Assembly: GCA_035506135.1 (NCBI GenBank) | Contig: DATJPY010000099.1 | Span: 1-32,664 of the forward strand | DNA: 32,664 bases | From: DATJPY01 sp035506135 | GTDB taxonomy: Bacteria; Myxococcota_A; UBA9160; PR03 | Reading direction: 5' to 3' | Shown here: piece after piece, positions 1-7,183 of the stretch | How the letters are laid out: each line of letters opens with the position of its first letter | Numbering within the stretch: position 1 is the first letter of the stretch | The notes under the pieces: generated by a model | Told to the model about the DNA's origin: nothing | What the model saw: only the letters and a program-made list of their open reading frames with translations | The model's database searches: none | Translations under genes and position numbers: made by a program

Positions 1-923
1 CCCGTGATCAGCTCGAGGCTCCCGCCGCCGAGGTCGAGGCCGAGCGCGAGGCGCGAGCCGATCGGGAGGCGGCGGCGGAACGCCGAGAAGGTGAGGCGTG
101 CCTCCTCGATCCCCGAGATGATTCGCGTCGGCACCCCGACGGCCGCGCCGATGCGCTCCGCCACCGCGCGCCCGTTCTCGGCCTCGCGCAGCGCCGCGGT
201 CGCCACCGGGAGCAGCAGGTCGGCGTGCTCGCGGCGCGCGATCGCCGCCAGCTCGCGCGCCGTGTCGACGGCTCGCCGCGCCACCTCCTCGGGCACGCGC
301 CCGCGCTCCGGGAGCATCGAGCCGAGCCGCAGCATCACGCGCTCGGAGAGCACGCGCTCGATCTCGCCCTCCGCGGTGGCATCGGCCACCAGCAGGTGGA
401 AGGAGGTGCTGCCGAGGTCGAGCACCGCGATGCGGAGCGTCGGCTCGTCCTCCGCGTCGGGGGCGTCGAGCGGCGGCGTATAGACGGCCGCGACGGGCCC
501 GCTGCGCCGCTCCCGCGCGATCGTCCAGATCGAGCCCTTCTCGCACCGCGGCTCCTCGTCGAGCGCCACTCCCTCGGCCCCGAAGCGCTCGAGCAGCCCC
601 GACACGAGCTCGCCGTGGCTGCACACGACCGTGTCACCGCGCAGCGCCGAGAGCCACTCGAAGGCCTTCGCCGGATCCGCGCCCTCTGCGAGGCGCTCGT
701 CGACCTCGATCGCGAGCTCGGTCTCCTCGGCGAGGGGGACCAGCGTCTGGCGACAGCGCACCGCGGGGCTGGAGAGCAGGCGCGCCGCGCCCTGCTTCTC
801 GAGAGCCTCTGCGATCGCGCGCGCCTGCGCGCGGCCGGGCTCGGTGAGCGGGCGCAGCGCCTCGGGCCCGCCCCACCGCGAGCGTCGCGCCGCCTTGGCG
901 TGTCGAACCAGATGGAGCTTCAC
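1..923 (-). CDS. SixA histidine phosphatase - Ppx/GppA phosphatase fusion (3' end cut by window)
   Basis: The reading frame starts at a GTG (921-923, complement) and runs off the left edge, giving 307 residues. Residues 1 to about 145 are a histidine phosphatase of the SixA type: the N-terminus reads KLHLVRHAKAARRSRWGG with the catalytic RHA box, and a second catalytic His lies in VVCSHGEL. From about residue 163 a Ppx/GppA actin-like ATPase fold begins with the phosphate-1 motif VLDLGSTSFHLLV. The window ends in the phosphate-2 motif LDLGGGSLELITG. Ppx/GppA enzymes hydrolyse polyphosphate or pppGpp. SixA dephosphorylates phosphohistidine. The rest of the Ppx domain is outside the window. The start is chosen because the first residues match the beginning of the SixA fold. 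The codon frame continues without a stop between the domains, so this is a true fusion unless there is a sequencing error. Confidence 0.85.
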   Translation of the reverse strand, partial: MKLHLVRHAKAARRSRWGGPEALRPLTEPGRAQARAIAEALEKQGAARLLSSPAVRCRQTLVPLAEETELAIEVDERLAEGADPAKAFEWLSALRGDTVVCSHGELVSGLLERFGAEGVALDEEPRCEKGSIWTIARERRSGPVAAVYTPPLDAPDAEDEPTLRIAVLDLGSTSFHLLVADATAEGEIERVLSERVMLRLGSMLPERGRVPEEVARRAVDTARELAAIARREHADLLLPVATAALREAENGRAVAERIGAAVGVPTRIISGIEEARLTFSAFRRRLPIGSRLALGLDLGGGSLELIT

Positions 924-1089
924 GAGCCCTCGCGGATCGATGTGTCGGGACTGGCGGGGGATGTGGATGCGACGCGGGGGATGGCCGCGAGCTTCAGGGT
1001 GCGTCTCTCGGAGCGATTGTGCAAGAGGCTTCTCGCCCGGCCGGGGCGGTATAGTCCGCGCCGCATGCGCAACACGACCGCCAATCTGT

Positions 1090-1135
1090 GAGCCGAAGGC
1101 CCGCTGGATCATGAGCCGAAGGCCCGCTGGATCAT
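1090..1135. repeat. Perfect 23-bp tandem duplication spanning a start codon
   Basis: Two identical 23-bp units occupy 1090-1112 and 1113-1135, beginning GAGCCGAAGG and ending CTGGATCAT. Each unit is followed by G, so each creates an ATG. The second ATG (1134) is the start of the carboxyltransferase. The first (1111) opens an 8-codon frame, MSRRPAGS, whose TGA (1135-1137) overlaps the real ATG. An earlier 8-codon frame, MRNTTANL (1065-1091), ends at the first unit. No strong Shine-Dalgarno sequence is visible before 1134. The units may therefore influence initiation by coupling, or may be a recent slippage event. Confidence 0.8.
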
Positions 1136-2690
1136 GAGCTGGAAGCCCGAGAGCGACGAGATCGAGCGCCGCCGGGCCGCCGCGCGCGAGCAGGGCGGGG
1201 CGGACGCGGTGGCGAAGCAGCACGCCCGCGGCCGGCTCACCGTCCGCGAGCGCATCGGGGCGCTGGTCGACGCCGAAAGCTTCCGCGAGCACGGCGAGGT
1301 GGCGGGGCAGGTCGAGGTCGGCGCCGACGGCCGCGAGCGCTTCACGCCGGCGAACGTGGTCGTCGGGACGGCGCGCATCGACGCGCGCCCGGTCGTCGTG
1401 GCCGGCGACGACTTCACCATCCGCGGCGGCTCCTACTCGCCCGCTGGCCTGCGCAAGGGGATCTACGGCGACGAGCTGGCGGTCCGCCGGCGCATTCCGC
1501 TGGTGCGGCTTCTCGAGGGCGGCGGTGCCTCGGTGGCCGGCGCGACGGGCGTGCGCGGCCGCTCCGGTTACGACTGGGTGGCCGCCTCGCCCCTGAACCT
1601 CCTCTGCATGGAGGCGCTCGCCACGGTGCCGGTCGTGTGCGTGGCGCTGGGTCCGGTCGCGGGCTTCCCGGCTGCGCGGCTCGTCGCCTCGCACCTCTCG
1701 ATCATGACCCGCGGCGCGCAGGTGCTGACCGGCGGGCCCGCGCTGGTCGAGCGCGCCACCGGCCGCGCGGTCTCGAAGGAGGAGCTCGGCGGGGCCCAGG
1801 TGCACCTGCGGAGCGGAGTCGTCGACAACCTCGCCGAGGACGAGGCCGACGCGTGGCGGCAGGTGAAGGCCTTCCTCGGCTATCTGCCCTCGAACGCGGG
1901 CGAGGCGCCTCCGCGTTTCGACGGCGGCGATCCGCCCGGGCGCCGCGAGGAGGAGCTGGTCTCGCTCGTCCCGCGCGAGCGCCGGCGGGCCTACAAGGTG
2001 CGCAGGGCGATCGAGGCCGTGGTCGACCGCGGCTCCTTCTTCGAGATGGGCGCCCTCTACGGCCGCTCGCAGGTGACCGGCCTCGCGCGCCTCGCGGGCC
2101 GTCCGGTGGGAGTCCTCGCCAACGACTGCCACCACGAGGGCGGCTCGATGACGGCGGACGGTGCGCGCAAGGTGCGCCGCTTCGCCGAGCTCTGCGACGG
2201 CATGAGCCTCCCGATCGTGAGCCTGGTCGACGAGCCCGGCTTCTGGATCGGTCCCGAGGCCGAGCGCGCCGGGACCATCCGCTTCGGCATGGAGGCGATG
2301 TTCGCGGTGCTTCAGACGGAGGTGCCGTGGGCGGCGGTCGTGATGCGCCGCGCCTTCGGCGTGGCGCTCGGCATCCATCTCGGCCCGAGCCCGACGGTGA
2401 TCGCCTGGCCCTCGGCGCAGAGCGGCTCGATGCCCGTCGAGGGCGGCGTCGAGCTGGCCTACGGGCGCGAGATCGCCGCCGCGCCGGATCCCGAGGCGCG
2501 CCGCCGCGAGCTCGAGGAGGAGCTGGCTGCCGCGCAGTCCGTCTTTCCGCGGGCGGAGGACTTCGGCGTGCACCACCTGATCGACCCGCGCGACACGCGG
2601 CCCGTGCTCTGCGACTGGCTCGACGAGATCGAGCCCCGGCTGCGCCAGCTCCCGCTGCGCGGCCCGCGGAGGTACGGCCCGAGGCCTTGA
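1134..2690 (+). CDS. Acyl-CoA carboxylase, carboxyltransferase (beta) subunit
   Basis: 518 residues, the usual length of PccB/AccD-type carboxyltransferases, which move CO2 from carboxybiotin to an acyl-CoA such as acetyl-, propionyl- or a longer acyl-CoA. The N-terminal crotonase-like half carries LTVRERIGALVD and the oxyanion-type loop LEGGGASVAG. The C-terminal half carries VLANDCHHEGGSMTADGARK, LVDEPGFWIG and RRAFGVALG, in place of the common AYGGAY loop. The wording of the C-terminal loops differs from propionyl-CoA carboxylase, so the substrate is not assignable. No biotin carboxylase or biotin carrier gene is nearby, so it must pair with subunits encoded elsewhere. The start is ATG 1134, inside the second unit of a 23-bp tandem repeat. 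It converges on pgm. Confidence 0.9.
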   Translation: MSWKPESDEIERRRAAAREQGGADAVAKQHARGRLTVRERIGALVDAESFREHGEVAGQVEVGADGRERFTPANVVVGTARIDARPVVVAGDDFTIRGGSYSPAGLRKGIYGDELAVRRRIPLVRLLEGGGASVAGATGVRGRSGYDWVAASPLNLLCMEALATVPVVCVALGPVAGFPAARLVASHLSIMTRGAQVLTGGPALVERATGRAVSKEELGGAQVHLRSGVVDNLAEDEADAWRQVKAFLGYLPSNAGEAPPRFDGGDPPGRREEELVSLVPRERRRAYKVRRAIEAVVDRGSFFEMGALYGRSQVTGLARLAGRPVGVLANDCHHEGGSMTADGARKVRRFAELCDGMSLPIVSLVDEPGFWIGPEAERAGTIRFGMEAMFAVLQTEVPWAAVVMRRAFGVALGIHLGPSPTVIAWPSAQSGSMPVEGGVELAYGREIAAAPDPEARRRELEEELAAAQSVFPRAEDFGVHHLIDPRDTRPVLCDWLDEIEPRLRQLPLRGPRRYGPRP

Positions 2691-2744
2691 GCGCCGCCCT
2701 CCCGCCGCCTCCGAGGCAAGGCGATCGTCTGGATCATCCCGCAA

Positions 2745-2763
2745 GCGATCGCGAAGCGATCGC
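2745..2763. terminator. Hairpin GCGATCGC-gaa-GCGATCGC after the carboxyltransferase gene
   Basis: An 8-bp stem with a 3-base loop lies 55 bases after the carboxyltransferase stop. Each arm, GCGATCGC, is itself palindromic. There is no T-run, so if it terminates transcription it does so without a classical intrinsic U-tract. It sits in the 253-bp region between two convergent genes. Confidence 0.4.
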
Positions 2764-2949
2764 GCGCAGCGAGGCGAAGCCGAGCGAAGTCAATCAGGAC
2801 GTGCTGCAGCTCAGCAACCCAATCGGCCGGAGGCCGATTCGCGCAGCGAGGCGAAGCCGAGCGAAGTCAATCAGGACGTGCTGCAGCTCAGCAACCCAAT
2901 CGGCCGGAGGCCGATTCGCGCAGCGAGCCGCAGGCCAGCGAAGTCAACC
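2764..2949. repeat. 77-bp tandem repeat (2 full copies + 32-bp third copy) with internal hairpins
   Basis: Copy 1 spans 2764-2840 and copy 2 spans 2841-2917, identical over 77 bp. A diverged third fragment covers 2918-2949. Each full unit starts GCGCAGCGAGGCGAAG, contains GAGCGAAGTCAATC, and ends in a perfect stem AATCGGCC / GGCCGATT around a 3-base loop (2821-2839 and 2898-2916). The third fragment contains the pgm stop codon (2944-2946). A related sequence occurs in reverse orientation at 17135-17165. The convergent gene context and the hairpins suggest a bidirectional terminator or a dispersed intergenic repeat. Confidence 0.85.
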
Positions 2950-4584
2950 GAGTGCCTTCGACACCATCGCCTGCGCCTCGGCCTGGATGCGGCGCAGGTG
3001 GGCCTCGCCGCGGAAGCTCTCGGCGTAGATCTTGTACACGTCCTCGGTGCCGGAGGGGCGCGCGGCGAACCAGCCGCTCGCCGTCGCCACCTTGAGGCCG
3101 CCGATCGGGCTGCCGTCGCCGGGCGCCTTGGTGAGCACGCTCTCGATCTTCTCGCCGGCGAGCTCCGTCGCAGCGAGCTGCTCGGGCGAGAGCGCCTGCA
3201 GCACCTTCTTCTGCGCGGCGGTGGCGGGCGCGTCGATCCGCTCGTAGGCCGGGTCGCCGAGCTCGGCGGTGAGCGCGCGGTAGCGCTCGCCCGGGTCGCG
3301 GCCGGTGCGCGCGGTGATCTCGGCCGCCAGCAGGCACAGGATGGGGCCGTCCTTGTCGGTGGTCCAGACCGAGCCGTCGCGGCGCAGGAACGAGCCGCCG
3401 GCGCTCTCCTCGCCGCCGAAGGCGAGGCTCCCGTCGAGCAGCCCGGCGACGAACCACTTGAAGCCGACGGGGACCTCTACCAGGCGGCGTCCGAGGCGCG
3501 CGGCGACGCGGTCGATCATCGACGAGCTCACGACCGTCTTGCCGACGGCGGCCGCCGCCGGCCAGCCGGGCCGGTTCGCGAAGAGATAGTCGATGGCGAC
3601 GGCGAGGTAGTGGTTGGGCGGCAGCAGGCCGGCGCTCTTCGTCACGATGCCGTGCCGGTCCGCGTCCGTGTCGTTGGCGACGGCGATGTCGAAGCGGTCC
3701 TTCAGCGCGACGAGCTTGCGCATCGCGTAGGGCGACGAGCAGTCCATGCGGATCTTGCCGTCCCAGTCGACCGTCATGAAGCGGAAGGTCGGATCGACGG
3801 AGCGGTTCACGACCTCGAGCTGGAGGCCGTGGCGCTCGGCGATCGCGGCCCAGTAGGCGACGCTCGCGCCGCCGAGCGGATCGGCGCCGATCCGCACCCG
3901 CGCGTCGCGGATCGCGGCCAGGTCGACGACGGCGTCGAGGTCGCCGACGTAGGCGCCGAGGAAGTCGTGGCGGTGCGTGGTCGCGGCGCGCAGCGCCTGT
4001 GCGTAGGGGATGCGCGCCACGCCGCGCAGGTCGTCCGCGATGAGCTGGTTGGCGGTGTCCTGGATCCAGCGCGTGACGTCGGTGTCGGCCGGGCCGCCGC
4101 TCGGCGGGTTGTACTTGAAGCCGCCGCTGTCGGGCGGGTTGTGCGACGGCGTGACGACGATCCCGTCCGCCAGGTGCTCCTTCCGCCCGCGGTTCCAGGC
4201 GAGGATCGCGTGCGACACGGCGGGCGTCGGCGTGTAGCCGCCGCCCGCGTCGATCATCAGCTCGACCCCGTGCGCCGCGAGCACCTCGAGCGCGCTCGCG
4301 AAGGCGGGTGCCGACAGCGCGTGCGTGTCGATGCCGAGGTAGAGCGGCCCGTCGATCCCCTGCTGCTTGCGGTAGCGGCAGATCGCCTCGCTGATGGCGA
4401 GGATGTGCGCCTCGTTGAACGCCGTCTCGAGCGAGGAGCCGCGGTGGCCCGAGGTGCCGAAGGCCACGCGCTGGGCGGGGACGGCCGGGTCGGGGCGCTC
4501 GGCGTAGTACGCCGTCACCAGGCGCGGCACGTCGACCAGCAGCGACTCGGGCGCGGGCTGGCCCGCGAGGGGGCTCGTCGCCAC
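2944..4584 (-). CDS. pgm: Phosphoglucomutase (alpha-D-glucose phosphate-specific)
   Basis: 546 residues from a GTG at 4582-4584, about the length of enterobacterial Pgm. It interconverts glucose 1-phosphate and glucose 6-phosphate in the cytoplasm. Visible motifs in order: FGTSGHRGSS near the N-terminus, the catalytic phosphoserine loop VVTPSHNPPDSGGFKYNP, the metal site DTDADRHGIV, the sugar-binding loop FGGEESAGGSF, and the C-terminal phosphate-binding RPSGTEDVYKIYAES. All key residues are present. The GTG start lies 2 bases after the stop of the upstream crotonase gene, so expression is probably coupled to two enoyl-CoA hydratase-family genes, an odd pairing. The stop codon lies inside the third repeat fragment. 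Confidence 0.95.
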   Translation of the reverse strand: MATSPLAGQPAPESLLVDVPRLVTAYYAERPDPAVPAQRVAFGTSGHRGSSLETAFNEAHILAISEAICRYRKQQGIDGPLYLGIDTHALSAPAFASALEVLAAHGVELMIDAGGGYTPTPAVSHAILAWNRGRKEHLADGIVVTPSHNPPDSGGFKYNPPSGGPADTDVTRWIQDTANQLIADDLRGVARIPYAQALRAATTHRHDFLGAYVGDLDAVVDLAAIRDARVRIGADPLGGASVAYWAAIAERHGLQLEVVNRSVDPTFRFMTVDWDGKIRMDCSSPYAMRKLVALKDRFDIAVANDTDADRHGIVTKSAGLLPPNHYLAVAIDYLFANRPGWPAAAAVGKTVVSSSMIDRVAARLGRRLVEVPVGFKWFVAGLLDGSLAFGGEESAGGSFLRRDGSVWTTDKDGPILCLLAAEITARTGRDPGERYRALTAELGDPAYERIDAPATAAQKKVLQALSPEQLAATELAGEKIESVLTKAPGDGSPIGGLKVATASGWFAARPSGTEDVYKIYAESFRGEAHLRRIQAEAQAMVSKALG

Positions 4585-4586
4585 GG

Positions 4587-5369
4587 TCAGCGCCCGCGGT
4601 ACTTGGGCTCGCGGTTCGCCGCGCGCGCCGCCTTCATCTCGGCGTAGTCCTCGGACGCGAATACCATCGACTGGGTGAGCGCCTCCTCCTGCAGCGACTG
4701 CCGCACCAGCGGGTCGCCCATCCGCCGCAGCGTGCGGAGGAACATCCTGACCGTGAGGGCAGGGCTTCGGGCGATGGCGCGCGCGATCTCGAGCACCGCC
4801 TCGTCGAGCTGCTCGTCGGGCACCACCCTCGACACGACCCCGTGTCGGAGCGCCTCCTCGGCATCCATCACCCGCCCGCTGAGCGCGAGGTCGGCCGCGA
4901 CGCCGGGCCCGGCCATCTGGAAGAGCCGCGCCGTGCCCCCCGAGTCGGGCACGACGCCGTGCAGCACCTCGGGAAGCCGCATCCGGGCGCTGGCCGCCGC
5001 GACGCGGAGATCGCAGAGCAGGGCGCGCTCGAACGACCCGCCGATCACCCAGCCCTTGAGCGCCACCACGATCGGGCACGGCATCGACAGCAGGAGCTGG
5101 GCGCCGCGGTGTCCGCGCTCGATGAAGTCGAGGTGGCTCACGTCCTCGGTGCGCACGCCGAGCTCGGTGGTGTCGCGGCCCGACGAGAACGACTTCCCGT
5201 TGCCGCGCCACACCACCGCGCGAAGACCCTCGCGGCGATGCAGCTCGGCGAGCAGCTCCCAGAGGCGCGCATCCATCGCGTCGTTGGCGGCGTTGTGCTT
5301 CTCCGGCCGGTTGTTGCTCAGGATCGCGATCGGCCCGTCGTACTCGAGCGTGATCGGCTCGCTGCTCAT
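4587..5369 (-). CDS. Enoyl-CoA hydratase/isomerase (crotonase family)
   Basis: 260 residues from ATG 5367-5369, chosen because GGGAG sits 5 bases upstream. An in-frame ATG at 5381 has poorer spacing. The crotonase fold shows an N-terminal oxyanion loop, GNGKSFSSGRD. It also keeps both acidic residues expected of a true hydratase: Glu in IGGSFERALLCD (the Glu144 position of rat crotonase) and Glu in RLPEVLHGVVPDSGGT (the Glu164 position). It most likely hydrates trans-2-enoyl-CoA in beta-oxidation. The upstream crotonase gene ends 25 bases before this start and pgm begins 2 bases after its stop, so the three genes look like one operon. Confidence 0.9.
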   Translation of the reverse strand: MSSEPITLEYDGPIAILSNNRPEKHNAANDAMDARLWELLAELHRREGLRAVVWRGNGKSFSSGRDTTELGVRTEDVSHLDFIERGHRGAQLLLSMPCPIVVALKGWVIGGSFERALLCDLRVAAASARMRLPEVLHGVVPDSGGTARLFQMAGPGVAADLALSGRVMDAEEALRHGVVSRVVPDEQLDEAVLEIARAIARSPALTVRMFLRTLRRMGDPLVRQSLQEEALTQSMVFASEDYAEMKAARAANREPKYRGR

Positions 5370-5394
5370 CGCCACTCCCATCCGTCGTCGGCGC

Positions 5395-6201
5395 TCAGCG
5401 CCCCTTGAAGACCGGTGCGCGCTTCTCGGCGAAGGCGGCCACCGCCTCCAGGTAGTCCTCGGTCTGCGCGCCGTCGACCATGCGCTCGGCCTCGAGCTCG
5501 AGCAGCGCGTCGAGCGGCTCGCCCTGCGCGCGGTTCAGGTTGTCCTTCATCCAGCCGAGGGCGATCGGCGGCCCGGCGGCGATCCGCTTCGCCCAGCCGA
5601 GCGCCTCCTTCTCGAGCTCGGCGTCGGGCACCACGCGGTTCACCAGCCCGAGCCGCTCGCACTCGCGGGCCGAGACGCGGTCGCCCGTGAAGTAGAGCTC
5701 GCGCGCCTTCGCCGTGCCGACCAGGCGCGACAGGAACCAGCTCCCGCCGTAGTCGCCGGAGAGACCGAGCCTCGCGTAGGCGGTGGTGACGAAGGCGCTC
5801 TCGGCGGCGATGCGCAGGTCGCAGGCGAGCGCCAGCGAGAGCCCGGCGCCCGCCGCCGCGCCCGGAAGCGCGGCGAGCGTCGGCTTCGCGATCCCATGCA
5901 GCGCGGCCGGGATGCCGTGCTCCCAGCGGAGCTGCTGCTTGCGCTCGGCGGGCGAGGGCAGGCGCCCGTCCTCCGCCATCCGCTTGGTGTCGCCGCCGGC
6001 GCAGAAGGCGGCGCCCGCGCCGATCAGCAGCAGCGCGCCGACCCCGGGATCTGCGCCGAGCGCGGGCACCCAGTGGGCCAGCGCGCGCTTCATCTCGAGC
6101 GTGAGCGCGTTGCGGGCCTCGGGACGGTGGAGCGTCAGGACGGCGACGCGGTCCTCGACCCGGCACAGCAGCTCCGGGGTTCCGGTGTCGATGGCGCGCA
6201 T
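5395..6201 (-). CDS. Crotonase-family enoyl-CoA isomerase/hydratase-like protein
   Basis: 268 residues from ATG 6199-6201, with GGAGG about 10 bases upstream. The oxyanion loop GAGAAFCAGGDTKRM and the fold are clear. The two hydratase glutamates are replaced: the Glu144 position is Ser in GAGLSLALACD, and the Glu164 position falls in TAYARLGLSG. An aspartate follows in GLSGDYGGSWFL. That pattern is seen in isomerase-like crotonases (PaaG/ECI type) rather than hydratases. With the adjacent full hydratase and the divergent dienoyl-CoA reductase-like SDR it could handle double-bond positions in unsaturated acyl-CoAs. The exact reaction is not assignable. It is first gene of the cluster with the next crotonase and pgm. 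Confidence 0.88.
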   Translation of the reverse strand: MRAIDTGTPELLCRVEDRVAVLTLHRPEARNALTLEMKRALAHWVPALGADPGVGALLLIGAGAAFCAGGDTKRMAEDGRLPSPAERKQQLRWEHGIPAALHGIAKPTLAALPGAAAGAGLSLALACDLRIAAESAFVTTAYARLGLSGDYGGSWFLSRLVGTAKARELYFTGDRVSARECERLGLVNRVVPDAELEKEALGWAKRIAAGPPIALGWMKDNLNRAQGEPLDALLELEAERMVDGAQTEDYLEAVAAFAEKRAPVFKGR

Positions 6202-6298
6202 CGCGCAGGGCCTCCGCTCGACGCACAGGCTATCAGCGCGGCGATTGACTGGCTCGCGCCGCCCCCGGACACTCCCGCCGCCAGACGGAGGACACTGG

Positions 6299-7183
6299 AT
6301 GGGACTTCCGGAGCCGCCCGCCCTCGGCGCCACCGCGCTGCCGAGGGGAACCTTCGAGGGCGTCGCGGTGGCGGTGACCGGGGGAGGCACGGGGCTCGGC
6401 AAGGCGATCGCCGCCGAGTTCGCCCGGCTCGGCGCCGCGGTCGCCATCCTGTCACGCGGTGCCGAGCACCGGGCGGCCGGCGTGGCGGCGATCGAGGCGC
6501 TCGGCGCGCGCGCCCTCGAGGTCGCCTGCGACGTGCGCCAGCCCGAGCAGATCGCCGCCGCCTTCGACCGCGTCGAGGCGGAGCTCGGGCTGCCGGCGGT
6601 CCTCGTCAACAACGCCGCGGGCAACTTCCCGGTGCCGGCCGAGGATCTCTCGCCGAACGGCTGGCGCTCGGTGGTCGACATCGTGCTGAACGGGAGCTTC
6701 TTCTGCGCGCGCGAGTTCGCGCGGCGGCACATCGCCGCGGGGACGCCGGGCAGCATCGTCAACGTCGGCGCGTCGTACTCCTGGACCGGAGGTCCAGGCT
6801 TCGCGCACTCGGCGGCGGCCAAGGCGGGCGTGAAGAACCTGACCGAGACGCTCGCCGTCGAGTGGGGGCCGTACGGCATCCGCGTCAACTGCCTGGTGCC
6901 GGGCCTGATGCCGCACGAGGACGAGGCGCGGCACATCGTCGAGGGGGTGCCGGAGCGCGGTCGGCGCGAGGACCGCCGGGCGCCGGCGGGACGGGTCGGG
7001 CGGCCGCGCGAGCTGGGCTGGGCGGCGACGTTCCTCGCGTCTCCGTATGCGTCCTACATCAGCGGGTGTACGCTCGCCGTCGATGGCGCCAACTGGCAGC
7101 GCCGGGCGATGCTCCAGCCCGAGTTTGTACCGATCCGCGAGCAGCTCGGGAAGCCGCCCTTCCGGCGACCCGAAGGGGGCTAG
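6299..7183 (+). CDS. SDR oxidoreductase, 2,4-dienoyl-CoA reductase-like
   Basis: 294 residues from ATG 6299, preceded by GGAGG at good spacing. The Rossmann motif is TGGGTGLGKAIA, followed by LVNNAAGNF, a wording typical of the dienoyl-CoA reductase branch of SDRs. The classical YxxxK tyrosine is absent. Instead the active site reads ASYSWTGGPGFAHSAAAK, with Tyr 15 residues and Ser 4 residues before the Lys. This is the same spacing as Tyr199, Ser210 and Lys214 in human DECR1 as I recall it. The family reduces 2,4-dienoyl-CoA with NADPH during oxidation of polyunsaturated acids. It diverges from the crotonase cluster and shares its stop CTAG with the next gene. Confidence 0.88.
   Translation: MGLPEPPALGATALPRGTFEGVAVAVTGGGTGLGKAIAAEFARLGAAVAILSRGAEHRAAGVAAIEALGARALEVACDVRQPEQIAAAFDRVEAELGLPAVLVNNAAGNFPVPAEDLSPNGWRSVVDIVLNGSFFCAREFARRHIAAGTPGSIVNVGASYSWTGGPGFAHSAAAKAGVKNLTETLAVEWGPYGIRVNCLVPGLMPHEDEARHIVEGVPERGRREDRRAPAGRVGRPRELGWAATFLASPYASYISGCTLAVDGANWQRRAMLQPEFVPIREQLGKPPFRRPEGG

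Noticed and set aside
1021..1065. Possible promoter with TATAGT at 1050-1055 before the carboxyltransferase
   Set aside because: No -35-like hexamer at 16-19 bases; too weak to list as a feature.
225..1091. Plus-strand 288-codon frame opposite the SixA-Ppx fusion
   Set aside because: Antisense shadow of a gene with clear RHA and phosphate-binding motifs; no ribosome site or domain.
2764..2949. Tandem units considered as a CRISPR array
   Set aside because: The 77-bp units abut directly with no unique spacers, and no cas-like gene is near.
2878..4647. A 589-codon plus-strand frame over pgm
   Set aside because: Exact antisense of a phosphoglucomutase with all catalytic motifs; the frame consists of R/A/D/V repeats and begins inside the tandem repeat.
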